A DNA stretch of 64,000 nucleotides, taken from the NCBI GenBank assembly GCA_016235045.1, contig JACRME010000009.1:62001-126000 (forward strand). The letters are read 5' to 3'. Every line of letters begins with the position of its first letter. Positions within the stretch are counted from its first letter, which is position 1. Of the stretch, positions 21,328 through 32,654 are shown piece after piece. The position numbers and the translations under genes were made by a program. This DNA is from Nitrosomonadales bacterium (GTDB taxonomy: Bacteria > Pseudomonadota > Gammaproteobacteria > Burkholderiales > Gallionellaceae). The notes beneath the pieces are model-generated. The model saw nothing but the letters and a program-made list of their open reading frames with translations, did not search any database and was not told the origin of the DNA.

Positions 21328-21825
21328 TCAGCGCAACATCTCTTCGATTTTGCGGTTGGCGTTCAGAAGCTTTTTGAACAGCGCAAGCAAAAGCGCTTTG
21401 TCCAGGTAAGCCTTGGATTCGCCGCGCAACAGATCGACTCCGGTTTTCTTGATTTCCGCGGCGATCACCTGGTTATCCGCGATTACCGTGGCGGATCGCG
21501 ACAGGTTCTCATTGGCGAAGAACATGCCCTCGCCGATGCACTCGCCGCTGCGTATGGTTCCAACGACTTTTTTGTTGAAATAGACTGTGGCCGTCCCGAA
21601 CAGGAAAACAAAGAAGGTGTTCATTTCATCGCCTTCGGTGGTGAGGCAATCCCCGGCAGAAAACGTGCGGATGGTCGCCTGTTCCGCTACGGGCTTCAGC
21701 CATTCGCTCGGAATGGGGTCGAAGAACGAACATTTGCGCAGTTCATTGAAACGGTCGTTCGAGACCTCGTCAAGTCGCTTGGTAAAACTGGCCAGACTGG
21801 CTTGGATGGCATCTAACTCGTTCAT
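21328..21825 (-). CDS. Cyclic nucleotide-binding (CRP-like sensor) domain protein without DNA-binding domain
   Basis: The 165-residue protein has a helical N-terminus followed by a cyclic nucleotide-binding beta-roll (ATIRTFSAGDCLTTEGDEMNTF; GECIGEGMFFANENLSRSATV). It ends in a helix without the winged helix of CRP/FNR proteins. It may bind a nucleotide or act as a scaffold; the ligand is unknown. The chosen start at 21825 follows AGGAAGATAAA. It is divergent from the DUF3025 gene. Confidence 0.8.
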   Translation of the reverse strand: MNELDAIQASLASFTKRLDEVSNDRFNELRKCSFFDPIPSEWLKPVAEQATIRTFSAGDCLTTEGDEMNTFFVFLFGTATVYFNKKVVGTIRSGECIGEGMFFANENLSRSATVIADNQVIAAEIKKTGVDLLRGESKAYLDKALLLALFKKLLNANRKIEEMLR

Positions 21826-21936
21826 TTTATCTTCCTGTGCGGGGCAGACTGGAGACATGATCCGTTAAACAGTGCGCAACTTACCACAAGCCGCGGGGAA
21901 TGTGTTGTACGGCGCGGTTCGGTTAAACTGGCAAGC

Positions 21937-22815
21937 ATGAAAACGACACCGCAATGGGACCGGCAAGCGCTGCTGCGGGCCGCTTCTTTTTCGCCCTTGC
22001 ACACTGCCATTGCCCGTTTGGGCAGGGAGGCCTTCCCAACCCTGCAGGATTGCAATGCTCTGCTGGCCGAGCAGCAGCCGGCTATCGCCGTGCATAACGG
22101 ACTGCCGCTGCGATTCGTGCCGCAGGAATACGGCAAGCTGCCGTTCGAGGCGCAATACGAACCGCGCTGCTACCTAAAAGGGGAAGTGCCGACGCGCGCC
22201 CACAACTGGCATGACTTGCTCAATGCCTTGGTGTGGCTCACGTTTCCCAGGGCCAAGGCGGCGATCAACGTGCGCCATTATCGGGCGCTGACCGAAAAGA
22301 ATATTGCGGACCAGCATGGCCGGCGCGGGGCAGTGCGCGACACCAGCACGCTGCTGGACGAATCCGGCGTGGTTGTTGCCTGTGCGGATCCGGAGCTGGC
22401 TGCGCTGTTGCGCAACTTTCGGTGGAAGGAACTGTTCTGGCAGCGGCGGGTTGAGGTTGAATCGCGCATGGGTTTCTATCTGTTCGGACATGGACTGTAC
22501 GAAAAGGCGCTGCGTCCTTACACGGGCATGACCGGGCAGGGTTTGATATTGCCGGTGGAACGGGCGTTTTTCTCCTGGCCTCAGTCACGGCAATTGGCCC
22601 GCCTGGACGAGTTGCTGGCCGTCTATCTGTTGGCGGCGGAACATTGCCGCAGCACCTCAGAACTGACACCCGTTCCCTTGCTTGGCGTGCCGGGCTGGAC
22701 GGCGGAAAACGAGAACGCCGCGTATTACGACAATGCGGACTACTTTCGGGCGGAGAGAACCCGCCAGGCACAGGCTGTCCCGCTCATCACGGCGCCTTCC
22801 AGCGTGGCCGGATAA
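21937..22815 (+). CDS. DUF3025 family protein
   Basis: The 292-residue protein fits the DUF3025 family: the motifs HNWHDLLNALVWLTFPRAKAAIN and DESGVVVACADPEL are typical. Members are soluble and of unknown function. The His-Asn-Trp-His-Asp cluster could be a metal or catalytic site, but that is a guess. The last 76 bases overlap the end of the convergent hpnE gene. Confidence 0.85.
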   Translation: MKTTPQWDRQALLRAASFSPLHTAIARLGREAFPTLQDCNALLAEQQPAIAVHNGLPLRFVPQEYGKLPFEAQYEPRCYLKGEVPTRAHNWHDLLNALVWLTFPRAKAAINVRHYRALTEKNIADQHGRRGAVRDTSTLLDESGVVVACADPELAALLRNFRWKELFWQRRVEVESRMGFYLFGHGLYEKALRPYTGMTGQGLILPVERAFFSWPQSRQLARLDELLAVYLLAAEHCRSTSELTPVPLLGVPGWTAENENAAYYDNADYFRAERTRQAQAVPLITAPSSVAG

Positions 22816-24104
22816 TCTCCAGCAGTGTAGTCGCCGGCCAGCAGCAGGTTAGGCAGCGCGGTCTGCTGCGAGGGGCGTTGCAGATCGGGCGAGCAGCAAA
22901 AAGTCGCGCGTTTTTCGGCGATCACCTGAAACCACTCCGGTTGTTCGGCGATGCCGAAGCTGTCGCGCAATTCGGCGACTACGCGGCGTGCCAGATCATC
23001 GCGACTCAAATCCTGGTGCATGCCTTCCGCGCTGATGACGGCGGCGAGCAAACCATGTTGCCGGGCGATCCGGCCCTTGTCGAACAGCCATTGGCTGAAG
23101 CGACGGTGCAGCCCGATCATGGCGTGCGGGAGCGCGACGTGGGCCGGGTATTGCAGGTAAACGGTGTAGATCGGCTGATATTCCAGATTTCCGATTTGCT
23201 CGACAGACTTTGCCAGGGCGGCAATGGGGCGCAACAGTTTTTCCGCGGCCGCAGGTGACGCAGCGCAAATGACATGGCTAAAGGAATGGCTGCCCTGTGC
23301 GGTGACCAGTTCGATGCCGTCTTGTTGCGGAACGATGGCATCCACACCGCAGGCAACGCAGACTTTTCCGCCGTGTCGTTCGATATAGGCCGCCGCCCGT
23401 TGCGGGAACAAGGCAGTGAAATCGAGGCGCGGCAGCAGCATGTCGCTGTCGGCACGGGATCGGTTCAGCGCATCGCGCAACACGTTCAGCAGTACTTGCG
23501 CGGAAGCCCTGTGGACAGGGGTGTTCAGGGCCGCGATGCATAATGGCTCCCACAGTTTGCAAGCCAGGTCGGCATCCTGTCCTTGTGCGGCGAGCAGTTC
23601 GGCGACGGTCATGTCGCAGGGCAAACGGAAATTCATGCGGCGCAGCGCAAGCATGAAACGCACGGCTTTCATGCGCTCGGCCCAGTTCAGCCCATGCGCG
23701 CGGAACAGTGCGACCAGCAAGTGGAGCGGGGCGGGCAGGCGCGGCGCCCTGAGCGAGAACTGTCCGTGCAGATCGAGCTGCAACGGCAGGCGCAGGAAGT
23801 CCTGCCCGATATTGCCGCCAACCAGTTCGATCAGGCGCAGGGTTTCACGGTAGCAGCCCAGCAGCAGATGCTGGCCGTTATCGAGCTGCGTGCTGCCGTG
23901 CAGCACGCCGCGGGCGCGGCCGCCAAGCTGTTTGGCACTTTCGAAGACAGTGACGGCGATGCCGCGGGAAGCGAGCTCTGCAGCTGCAGCCATCCCGGCG
24001 TAGCCGCCGCCGACGACAGCAAGGGTTATCGAATGAATTTCGGGAATGCTCCCACTCCCTCCCGGGGAGGGGCGGGGTGGGGGAGCGCACTTCAGTTCTG
24101 CCAC
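22740..24104 (-). CDS. hpnE: Hydroxysqualene dehydroxylase HpnE
   Basis: HpnE is an FAD enzyme that reduces hydroxysqualene to squalene, the last step of the bacterial HpnCDE route from farnesyl diphosphate. The Rossmann motif LAVVGGGYAGMAAAAELASRG and the second FAD motif (STQLDNGQHLLLGCY) are visible. The C-terminus LLLAGDYTAGDYPATLEGAVMSG is typical of amine-oxidase-like desaturases. The start is uncertain: I give a GTG that overlaps the hpnD stop. The segment between that GTG and the Rossmann motif is encoded by a GC-rich palindromic repeat, so translation may start later. Confidence 0.92.
   Translation of the reverse strand: MAELKCAPPPRPSPGGSGSIPEIHSITLAVVGGGYAGMAAAAELASRGIAVTVFESAKQLGGRARGVLHGSTQLDNGQHLLLGCYRETLRLIELVGGNIGQDFLRLPLQLDLHGQFSLRAPRLPAPLHLLVALFRAHGLNWAERMKAVRFMLALRRMNFRLPCDMTVAELLAAQGQDADLACKLWEPLCIAALNTPVHRASAQVLLNVLRDALNRSRADSDMLLPRLDFTALFPQRAAAYIERHGGKVCVACGVDAIVPQQDGIELVTAQGSHSFSHVICAASPAAAEKLLRPIAALAKSVEQIGNLEYQPIYTVYLQYPAHVALPHAMIGLHRRFSQWLFDKGRIARQHGLLAAVISAEGMHQDLSRDDLARRVVAELRDSFGIAEQPEWFQVIAEKRATFCCSPDLQRPSQQTALPNLLLAGDYTAGDYPATLEGAVMSGTACAWRVLSARK
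24033..24091 (-). repeat. GC-rich palindromic repeat at the hpnD/hpnE junction
   Basis: On the minus strand GCTCCCCCACCCCGCCCCTCC is followed by GGGAGGGAGTGGGAGC, an imperfect palindrome. It has the same flavour as the CCCCTCCCCC/GGGGGAGGG element at 63.1 kb. It looks like a dispersed REP-like element that now lies inside the 5' end of the hpnE frame. Confidence 0.5.
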
Positions 24105-24925
24105 CACGTCTTGAAGGCCAACCAGAGTTTGTAAGTTGAAGTGAGCGACACGCGTTCTTTCAGCACGTGGCAACCGCTGGTAACGATTTCGTCCAGTGTC
24201 GCTTGATAGATGGCTGCCATGATGATCCCGGTGCGCTGCGCCTTGCGATCGGCGGCGGGCAGATGCTTGAAGGCTTGCTGATAGTAGCGATGGGCGCGCT
24301 CGATCTGGAACGCCATCAGTTTCCGGAAATTCTCGGTTTCATGCCCGGTGAGGACGTCGGTGGCCGATACGTCGAACAGTTCCAGCTCGTCCATCGGCAG
24401 GTAGATGCGGTTGCGCCGGGCATCTTCCCCCACGTCGCGGATGATGTTGGTGAGCTGGAAGGCGATGCCAAGGTCGTGCGCATATTTCAGCGTCTGGCGG
24501 TCGGTGTAGCCGAATATCTCTGCGGATAATAACCCCACGACCGCCGCGACGCGGTAGCAATACAGTTGCAGCGATTCGAAGTCGGGGTAAAGAAACTGGT
24601 CGAGATCCATCTCCATGCCGTCGATGATCTCCTGCAGGTATTCCTGCGGCAGGTTGTATTCTTCGACGATATCCACCAGTGCCCGCGCCACCGGATGTTG
24701 CGGCTCGCCCGTGTAGATGTCCGCGACCTGGCCGCGCCACCAGTTGAGGGTGGTGCGCGCCACATTCTCGTCCGAGCATTCGTCCACCACATCGTCGACT
24801 TCGCGGCAGAAGGCATACAGCGCGACAATGGCACGGCGTTTGTCCTTCGGCAAAAACCGGAAGCTGTGGTAGAAACTGGAGCCGCTGGAGGCCGCCTTGT
24901 ATTGGCAGTACTGGTCTGGGGTCAT
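24092..24925 (-). CDS. hpnD: Presqualene diphosphate synthase HpnD
   Basis: HpnD condenses two farnesyl diphosphates to presqualene diphosphate. The 277-residue protein is a trans-isoprenyl diphosphate synthase (SQS/PSY fold) with both Asp-rich motifs (FCREVDDVVDE and NIIRDVGEDARRNRIYLP). It lies one base after the hpnC stop and overlaps hpnE. With hpnC and hpnE it makes squalene for hopanoids or related lipids. No squalene-hopene cyclase is in the window. Confidence 0.94.
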   Translation of the reverse strand: MTPDQYCQYKAASSGSSFYHSFRFLPKDKRRAIVALYAFCREVDDVVDECSDENVARTTLNWWRGQVADIYTGEPQHPVARALVDIVEEYNLPQEYLQEIIDGMEMDLDQFLYPDFESLQLYCYRVAAVVGLLSAEIFGYTDRQTLKYAHDLGIAFQLTNIIRDVGEDARRNRIYLPMDELELFDVSATDVLTGHETENFRKLMAFQIERAHRYYQQAFKHLPAADRKAQRTGIIMAAIYQATLDEIVTSGCHVLKERVSLTSTYKLWLAFKTWWQN

Positions 24926-24926
24926 G

Positions 24927-25742
24927 TCAGAAACGTAACGGTGCGCTCTTGGACAGCATGATAACCCAGTCCAGCGGACGCAAAACCGGGCGGTGACGAA
25001 ACATGTCGTAGTCTGCGGCGCTCAATTTGTCGAGGATGCGCAAGCCGCCCGCGACGATCATGCGCATCTCCAGCCCGATGCGCCCGGCGAGGATGCTGCC
25101 GAGCGGGGCACCGTGCAGCATCAGCGAGCGGGCGCGGTTTGCCTGGAATTCCATCAGCGCGCGCCAATGGCCATCGCAGATGCCCTGCGCGATGTGCGTC
25201 TCGTCAATGCCGTGTTTGGCCATCTCTTCCTGCGGCAAGTAGATGCGTCCGATGGCGTAATCCTTTGCCACATCCTGCCAGAAGTTGACGAGTTGCAGGG
25301 CAGTGCAAATGGCATCGGAATAGGCGAGGTTGACGGGCGTGGCTTCCCGGTACAGGTGCAGCAACAGATTGCCGACGGGATTGGCGGAGCGGCGGCAATA
25401 GTCCTGCAATTCGCCGTAATTGGCATAGCGTTTTTTTATTACGTCCTGCGAGAAGGCATCGAGCAGGTCGTGGAAGGGCTGCAAGGGCAGGGAGTGCTCC
25501 CCGATCTCGGCCGCCAGGCGTTTGAACAACGGCAGGAGCGGCGTTTCGCCTGCGGCGATGTGCATCAATTCGTCGCGGAATTCATCGAGTTGCCGCAGGC
25601 GCTCCGCGTCGGTCAGATTGCCCTCGTCGGCGATGTCGTCCGCTGCGCGGGCAAAATGGTAGATGGCGGCAACCGGCTTGCGCAGCCGCCTGGGCATGAG
25701 AATAGATGCAACGGGGAAGTTCTCGTAGTGACCGACAGTCAT
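24927..25742 (-). CDS. hpnC: Hydroxysqualene synthase HpnC
   Basis: HpnC converts presqualene diphosphate to hydroxysqualene. It has the same fold as HpnD, with Asp-rich motifs FARAADDIADEG and NFWQDVAKDYAIGRIYLP. I chose the ATG at 25742 (MTVGHYENFPVAS), which gives 271 residues and begins with the normal family N-terminus. The ORF-track start ten codons earlier lies over the 3' end of the restriction endonuclease gene and may be an artefact of its insertion. HpnC leads hpnC-hpnD-hpnE. Confidence 0.93.
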   Translation of the reverse strand: MTVGHYENFPVASILMPRRLRKPVAAIYHFARAADDIADEGNLTDAERLRQLDEFRDELMHIAAGETPLLPLFKRLAAEIGEHSLPLQPFHDLLDAFSQDVIKKRYANYGELQDYCRRSANPVGNLLLHLYREATPVNLAYSDAICTALQLVNFWQDVAKDYAIGRIYLPQEEMAKHGIDETHIAQGICDGHWRALMEFQANRARSLMLHGAPLGSILAGRIGLEMRMIVAGGLRILDKLSAADYDMFRHRPVLRPLDWVIMLSKSAPLRF

Positions 25743-25752
25743 TGTGGAACGC

Positions 25753-26706
25753 TTATTTGGCGTATGGGCCAAGGAAACGGATACCGTTGAAATGAATCAG
25801 ATGAGTCGGGTCACTGGTACACCATACTTCGGTTTCCCAGGCAACGACGGATAGAAATTTACGCATAATTTCGCCCCGGTCGGGGAATGCTGTCACGAAC
25901 ACAAGCCCTGCTGTACTTGCTTTGAATAGATTGGAAAGCTCGGTATGGCGAATACCATCAACCGGGCCTCCGCTTGCAACAGCTTCCACCAGAATGAGCC
26001 AGTTTTTCTTTCGGTAGTAAATTACCACATCAGGCATTTTCCCGTGGTTACCCACCTTGACACCAAGTGTGTGAAGCAGTTTTTCATCGAAGTACCCCCA
26101 TTTTGTTCCAGTGTCGCCCACGTAAACAAGTTCACCTCCCGGTATAAAGCGAGGGATAAATTCTTCAATGATGGTTCGAATGAGGTCGGAGTGTTTCCCC
26201 GCGCTTAACTTGATTTCAAGTTCCTGGTTTATGACGACTGGGATTCGCTGCATGTCGCGGTGCAGGGCGAATTGATCTGCCAATGTTTGGCGTGTTTTCA
26301 AATAAGTGAGCAAGGATTTTTTCCAGTTCCTCGTACCAAATTTGCGGAGTAAGACGAGGGCGTTGAATTCCACCTGATAGCAGTTATCTGAGCTGTTGAC
26401 CGCTCTATCTGGTTTGTCCGGGTTGTGCAGTAATATTCCCGCTGCAACAAGCTGTTTGACGCTATATTTCCTGATGCTTTCCCGTGTGTTTTCGGCGTAA
26501 TTTCGATCAAGTTTTTCACGGGCGAAGTCAAGGATGGCGCGAATGCCCAACATGGGATTGCTGGCTTTGTCCCATGTCTTCGTGTTGGGTAAATCGAGTA
26601 AGGCCAACAGGCAAATAGCCGTTCTATCGTTCAATTGCTCATTGGGCATGCCAATCTGCCTGAGAACATCCAAAGCCTCTTCGATCCGCACTTGTTTTGT
26701 GGTCAT
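25753..26706 (-). CDS. Type II restriction endonuclease, BsuBI/PstI family
   Basis: The 317-residue protein has the conserved BsuBI/PstI catalytic region: VYVGDTGTKWGYFDE, then PDVVIYYRKKNWLILVEAV, then SGGPVDGIRHTELSNLF. Family members cut CTGCAG. The same specificity is an inference here; CTGCAG occurs several times in the window (for example near 356 and 10226). The start overlaps the end of the methyltransferase gene by 4 bases. Base composition is visibly more AT-rich than the flanking genes, and with the partner it interrupts the prmB-hpnC spacing, which suggests horizontal gain. Confidence 0.88.
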   Translation of the reverse strand: MTTKQVRIEEALDVLRQIGMPNEQLNDRTAICLLALLDLPNTKTWDKASNPMLGIRAILDFAREKLDRNYAENTRESIRKYSVKQLVAAGILLHNPDKPDRAVNSSDNCYQVEFNALVLLRKFGTRNWKKSLLTYLKTRQTLADQFALHRDMQRIPVVINQELEIKLSAGKHSDLIRTIIEEFIPRFIPGGELVYVGDTGTKWGYFDEKLLHTLGVKVGNHGKMPDVVIYYRKKNWLILVEAVASGGPVDGIRHTELSNLFKASTAGLVFVTAFPDRGEIMRKFLSVVAWETEVWCTSDPTHLIHFNGIRFLGPYAK

Positions 26707-28157
26707 GCTAGTTCTAGTTCCTCAATCAATCGGTCAATGCTGGTTTGATTGTTTGGCTGATTCTTGGCGCGTTGACCGAGTAATTGTAACTGCTCTCGGC
26801 TGGGGTAGCGCATATTGCGCAGGTCTGTGGCATTGACCTGCGTGTGGCCAGAGAACTCTCTAAAATGTTCGTCAAGAATAGTTGAATTAAGAAATGTACT
26901 TAGTCCTTTGGCCGTGTCCTCGTCCATGCCGTGTTTATCAATATGAAATACATTCCAATGATTCTCAAAGCCGATGTGTGCTGTATTTAATGCTTCGTAA
27001 GGCAAGTGATAGGCAACGAGACGGCGGCGCTCCTCTTTTGCGGTAAATCGCTTAACCAGTACATAGTGACCACGCGGCATCAGCCATTTGCGCACATCGT
27101 TAGCAAGTTGGAGGGCGTTCGGTTTCTTGTGCTGTTTTGGCCAACTTAGAACACCGTCACTAAAATGATGGGGATAGAGCAGGGGGGCAGTGTCATCTCC
27201 GGGTATATCCCGCCAATAGTCTTTCATCCGAAAATCCACAACCGGTCCGGTGCAAACCGCCAGACCGATGTCGTGCAATGTGTGTGTGCAATGCATTGGC
27301 GAGATGGAGTGTTCTGCGGATGTCGGAATGTGGATGAATTGCTCTGCGTCGTTTGGCTTTACGATCACGGCGGCATCAAGCATTGTTTGACGGTAGTCAA
27401 GAAATTTGCCGTCATGCGAGGTGGATACAATGACTGAGCCTTGCGGCTCTCCTTTGACCAAGTGAATGATGATGTTCTCTTGCAGAACGTCATCCTCTTG
27501 AAACGCCTGATTACGGCTTTCGAACAAATGCAACTGGCGTATGGAGCAAGTTCGTAATATCAAATCGCGAAAAGGGCGGTAATAACTTCCGTTACAAAAC
27601 GAGCGGGGAATAATGGCGACGACCTCGCCTCCTTCTTTCATCAGCAGAACGGCCAGTGCAACGAAAGCCGTGTACAAATTGACCGTCTCAATATCTACCA
27701 TTCGCAACAGTTTGCGGTGTTTTGAGTTGCTGGGTATTTTTTTATACGGGGGATTGAGAATCGCGTGGGTGTAGCGATTGTCGCTGTCAAACTGTATGGC
27801 GAAAGTTGCGTCTTCGATAAAGTCTGCAGCATGAATACGGGCTTGAATTTTACCTTGTCCGTGTTGCACAAAATCATCGAGCGTATTTTTAAGGTAGCCA
27901 CCTAGAATGCTGTCGATCTCCCATGTTTCAGCATCGACTACCGTACCGTTTTGTAGTGCCCTGTCTAAAAAAGCGGAAGTTAAGGAGCCCACCCCTGCGC
28001 CTGCATCCAGCAATCTAGCTTTGCCGTTGTATGAAAACAGTGAAGCCATAAACCCGGCAATAGGTGAGGGGGTCATATATTGACCAAGTTCAGAGCGGCG
28101 CTGAGAGTCCAGCAATCTGCTGGCTTCGCGTCTAACTTGGTCAATAAGAATAGTCAT
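26703..28157 (-). CDS. Type II DNA adenine-specific methyltransferase (PstI/Eco57I-like)
   Basis: The 484-residue protein is a gamma-class N6-adenine methyltransferase: the SAM motif I is ARLLDAGAGVGSLTSAFLDRA and the catalytic motif IV is NPPYKK. The early motif RRSELGQYMTPSPIAGFM (motif X) is typical of PstI-like enzymes. It should protect the sites cut by the neighbouring endonuclease. It is transcribed first, before the nuclease, and starts three bases after the prmB stop. No controller (C) protein gene is seen. Confidence 0.92.
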   Translation of the reverse strand: MTILIDQVRREASRLLDSQRRSELGQYMTPSPIAGFMASLFSYNGKARLLDAGAGVGSLTSAFLDRALQNGTVVDAETWEIDSILGGYLKNTLDDFVQHGQGKIQARIHAADFIEDATFAIQFDSDNRYTHAILNPPYKKIPSNSKHRKLLRMVDIETVNLYTAFVALAVLLMKEGGEVVAIIPRSFCNGSYYRPFRDLILRTCSIRQLHLFESRNQAFQEDDVLQENIIIHLVKGEPQGSVIVSTSHDGKFLDYRQTMLDAAVIVKPNDAEQFIHIPTSAEHSISPMHCTHTLHDIGLAVCTGPVVDFRMKDYWRDIPGDDTAPLLYPHHFSDGVLSWPKQHKKPNALQLANDVRKWLMPRGHYVLVKRFTAKEERRRLVAYHLPYEALNTAHIGFENHWNVFHIDKHGMDEDTAKGLSTFLNSTILDEHFREFSGHTQVNATDLRNMRYPSREQLQLLGQRAKNQPNNQTSIDRLIEELELA

Positions 28158-28160
28158 GGA

Positions 28161-29066
28161 TTAACGAAAATCGTTCTTGTTCAGCAGGAACACGAATCCA
28201 TCCCCCGCGCTGACATCCAGCCAGGTAAATGGCAGGCCGGGGAAAACGGCTTCGAGCACATCGCGGTTGTGGCCGATTTCGACAACGAGGATGCCATTGC
28301 CGGTTAGATGTTCTGCCGCGTGCTCGAGGATGGCGCGCGTGGCGTCCAGCCCGTCGCTGCCGCTGCCGAGCGCGAGTTTGGGTTCGTACTTGTATTCCTG
28401 CGGCAATGCGGCGACCGAAGGTGCATCCACATAGGGCGGATTGCTGATGATGAGGTCGTATTTTTTGCCCTTGAGATTGGCAAACAGGTCGGACTCGATC
28501 AGGGAAATGCGGTCTTCCAGCGCGTAATCGGTCACGTTGTACTGGGCCACGTCCAGCGCGTCGGCAGACAGGTCGACGGCATCGACATGCGCATTGGGGA
28601 AGGCATGTGCGGCGAGGATCGCGAGGCAACCGCTGCCGGTACACATGTCCAGCACGTTGTGGATACGTTCCGCATCGCTGATCCATGGCACGAGTTGTTC
28701 GCGCAGTAATTCGGCGATGAACGAGCGCGGCACGATGACGCGTTCATCCACATAGAAAGACAGGTCGCCCAGCCATGCCTGATTGGTCAGGTAGGCGGCC
28801 GGAATGCGTTGCTCCGTTCGCCGCTCGATGATGTCCAGCACATCGTAAATTTCCGACTGCGTCAGCCTGGCATCGAGGAATGGCTCCAGCCGATCCAGCG
28901 GCAGGTTCAGGGTATGCAGGATGAGGTAAGCCGCTTCGTCGAAGGCATTCGCGCTGCCGTGGCCGAAGAACAACTCGGCCTCGTTGAAACGGCTGACCGC
29001 GAAGCGCAGGCAATCGCGCACCGTCTTGAGCGAGGCGCTGGCTTCCGAAAAATGATTGATGTCCAT
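28161..29066 (-). CDS. prmB: Ribosomal protein uL3 glutamine methyltransferase PrmB
   Basis: PrmB N5-methylates a glutamine of ribosomal protein uL3. The 301-residue protein has an N-terminal helical domain and a Rossmann methyltransferase domain with motif I (NVLDMCTGSGCLAILAAHAFP) and the NPPY motif (DLIISNPPYVDAPS). The YVDERVIVPRSFIAELL segment separates PrmB from PrmC. It is unrelated to the adjacent restriction methylase despite the shared NPPY. It lies 31 bases after dapE in the same direction. Confidence 0.94.
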   Translation of the reverse strand: MDINHFSEASASLKTVRDCLRFAVSRFNEAELFFGHGSANAFDEAAYLILHTLNLPLDRLEPFLDARLTQSEIYDVLDIIERRTEQRIPAAYLTNQAWLGDLSFYVDERVIVPRSFIAELLREQLVPWISDAERIHNVLDMCTGSGCLAILAAHAFPNAHVDAVDLSADALDVAQYNVTDYALEDRISLIESDLFANLKGKKYDLIISNPPYVDAPSVAALPQEYKYEPKLALGSGSDGLDATRAILEHAAEHLTGNGILVVEIGHNRDVLEAVFPGLPFTWLDVSAGDGFVFLLNKNDFR

Positions 29067-29097
29067 TTGTTCCCCCTCTTTACGCCGGTGAGCGCTA

Positions 29098-31744
<2,647 letters not shown>

Positions 31745-31762
31745 GGTTTTACCTCAGAAGCA

Positions 31763-31806
31763 GGATTTTGGATTCGGGAATCAGGATTTGGCTAAATCCA
31801 AAATCC
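31763..31806. repeat. Inverted repeat between dapD and pilU
   Basis: GGATTTTGGATT and AATCCAAAATCC are perfect 12-base inverted repeats separated by 20 bases, with further GGATTTGG/CCAAATCC copies nearby. They lie in the 80-base gap between dapD and pilU. It could be a transcript hairpin that adjusts pilU expression, but there is no T run. Confidence 0.45.
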
Positions 31807-31824
31807 AAGCTCCCAAATCCAGAT

Positions 31825-32646
31825 TTAGATTCCGCGTAGCAATTCATTGATCCCCGTCTTGCCCAGCGTCTTGGCATCGACCTTCTTGACGATGATCGCA
31901 GCGTACAGACTGTACTTGCCGTCCCTGGAGGGCAGGCTGCCGCTGACGACGACCGACCCGGCCGGAACCCGGCCATAATGTATCTCGCCGGTTTCGCGGT
32001 CGTAGATCTTGGTGCTTTGGCTGATGAAAACGCCCATCGAGATCACCGAGCCTTCTTCCACGACCACGCCCTCGACGATTTCCGAGCGCGCGCCGATGAA
32101 ACAGTTGTCTTCGATGATGGTGGGGTTGGCCTGCACCGGCTCCAGCACGCCGCCGATGCCGACGCCGCCGCTCAAGTGGACGTTCTTGCCGATTTGCGAG
32201 CAGGAGCCGACCGTCGCCCAGGTGTCGACCATGGTGCCTTCGTCCACGTAGGCCCCGATGTTGACGTAAGACGGCATCAGCACCACGTTCCTGGCGATGT
32301 AGGCGCCGCGGCGGGCGGCGGCGGGCGGCACCACGCGGAAGCCGCCTTCGCGGAATTCCTTGGAGTTGTAGTCGGCGAACTTGGAGGGAACCTTGTCGAA
32401 ATAGTTGGTAAAGCCGCCCTTGATAAAGGTATTGTCCTCGATGCGGAACGACAGCAGCACGGCCTTCTTGATCCATTGATGCGTGACCCACGCCCCGTCG
32501 ATTTTTTCCGCCACGCGCAATTTGCCCTGATCGAGATATTCGATGACGGTGTTGATGGTCTCTTTCAGTTGCGCATCCACATTGCGCGGGGTGATGTCGG
32601 CACGGCGTTCAAAGGCTTCTTCGATGATGGCTTGCAGTTGCGGCAT
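31825..32646 (-). CDS. dapD: Tetrahydrodipicolinate N-succinyltransferase
   Basis: DapD adds succinyl from succinyl-CoA to tetrahydrodipicolinate, opening the succinylase route to lysine. The 273-residue protein has a helical N-terminal domain and a left-handed beta-helix of hexapeptide repeats ([24 protein letters not shown] in part; [15 protein letters not shown]). It is eight bases downstream of dapC. The dapC-dapD-dapE set provides three consecutive steps of the pathway. Confidence 0.97.
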   Translation of the reverse strand: MPQLQAIIEEAFERRADITPRNVDAQLKETINTVIEYLDQGKLRVAEKIDGAWVTHQWIKKAVLLSFRIEDNTFIKGGFTNYFDKVPSKFADYNSKEFREGGFRVVPPAAARRGAYIARNVVLMPSYVNIGAYVDEGTMVDTWATVGSCSQIGKNVHLSGGVGIGGVLEPVQANPTIIEDNCFIGARSEIVEGVVVEEGSVISMGVFISQSTKIYDRETGEIHYGRVPAGSVVVSGSLPSRDGKYSLYAAIIVKKVDAKTLGKTGINELLRGI

Positions 32647-32654
32647 GGCTTTTC

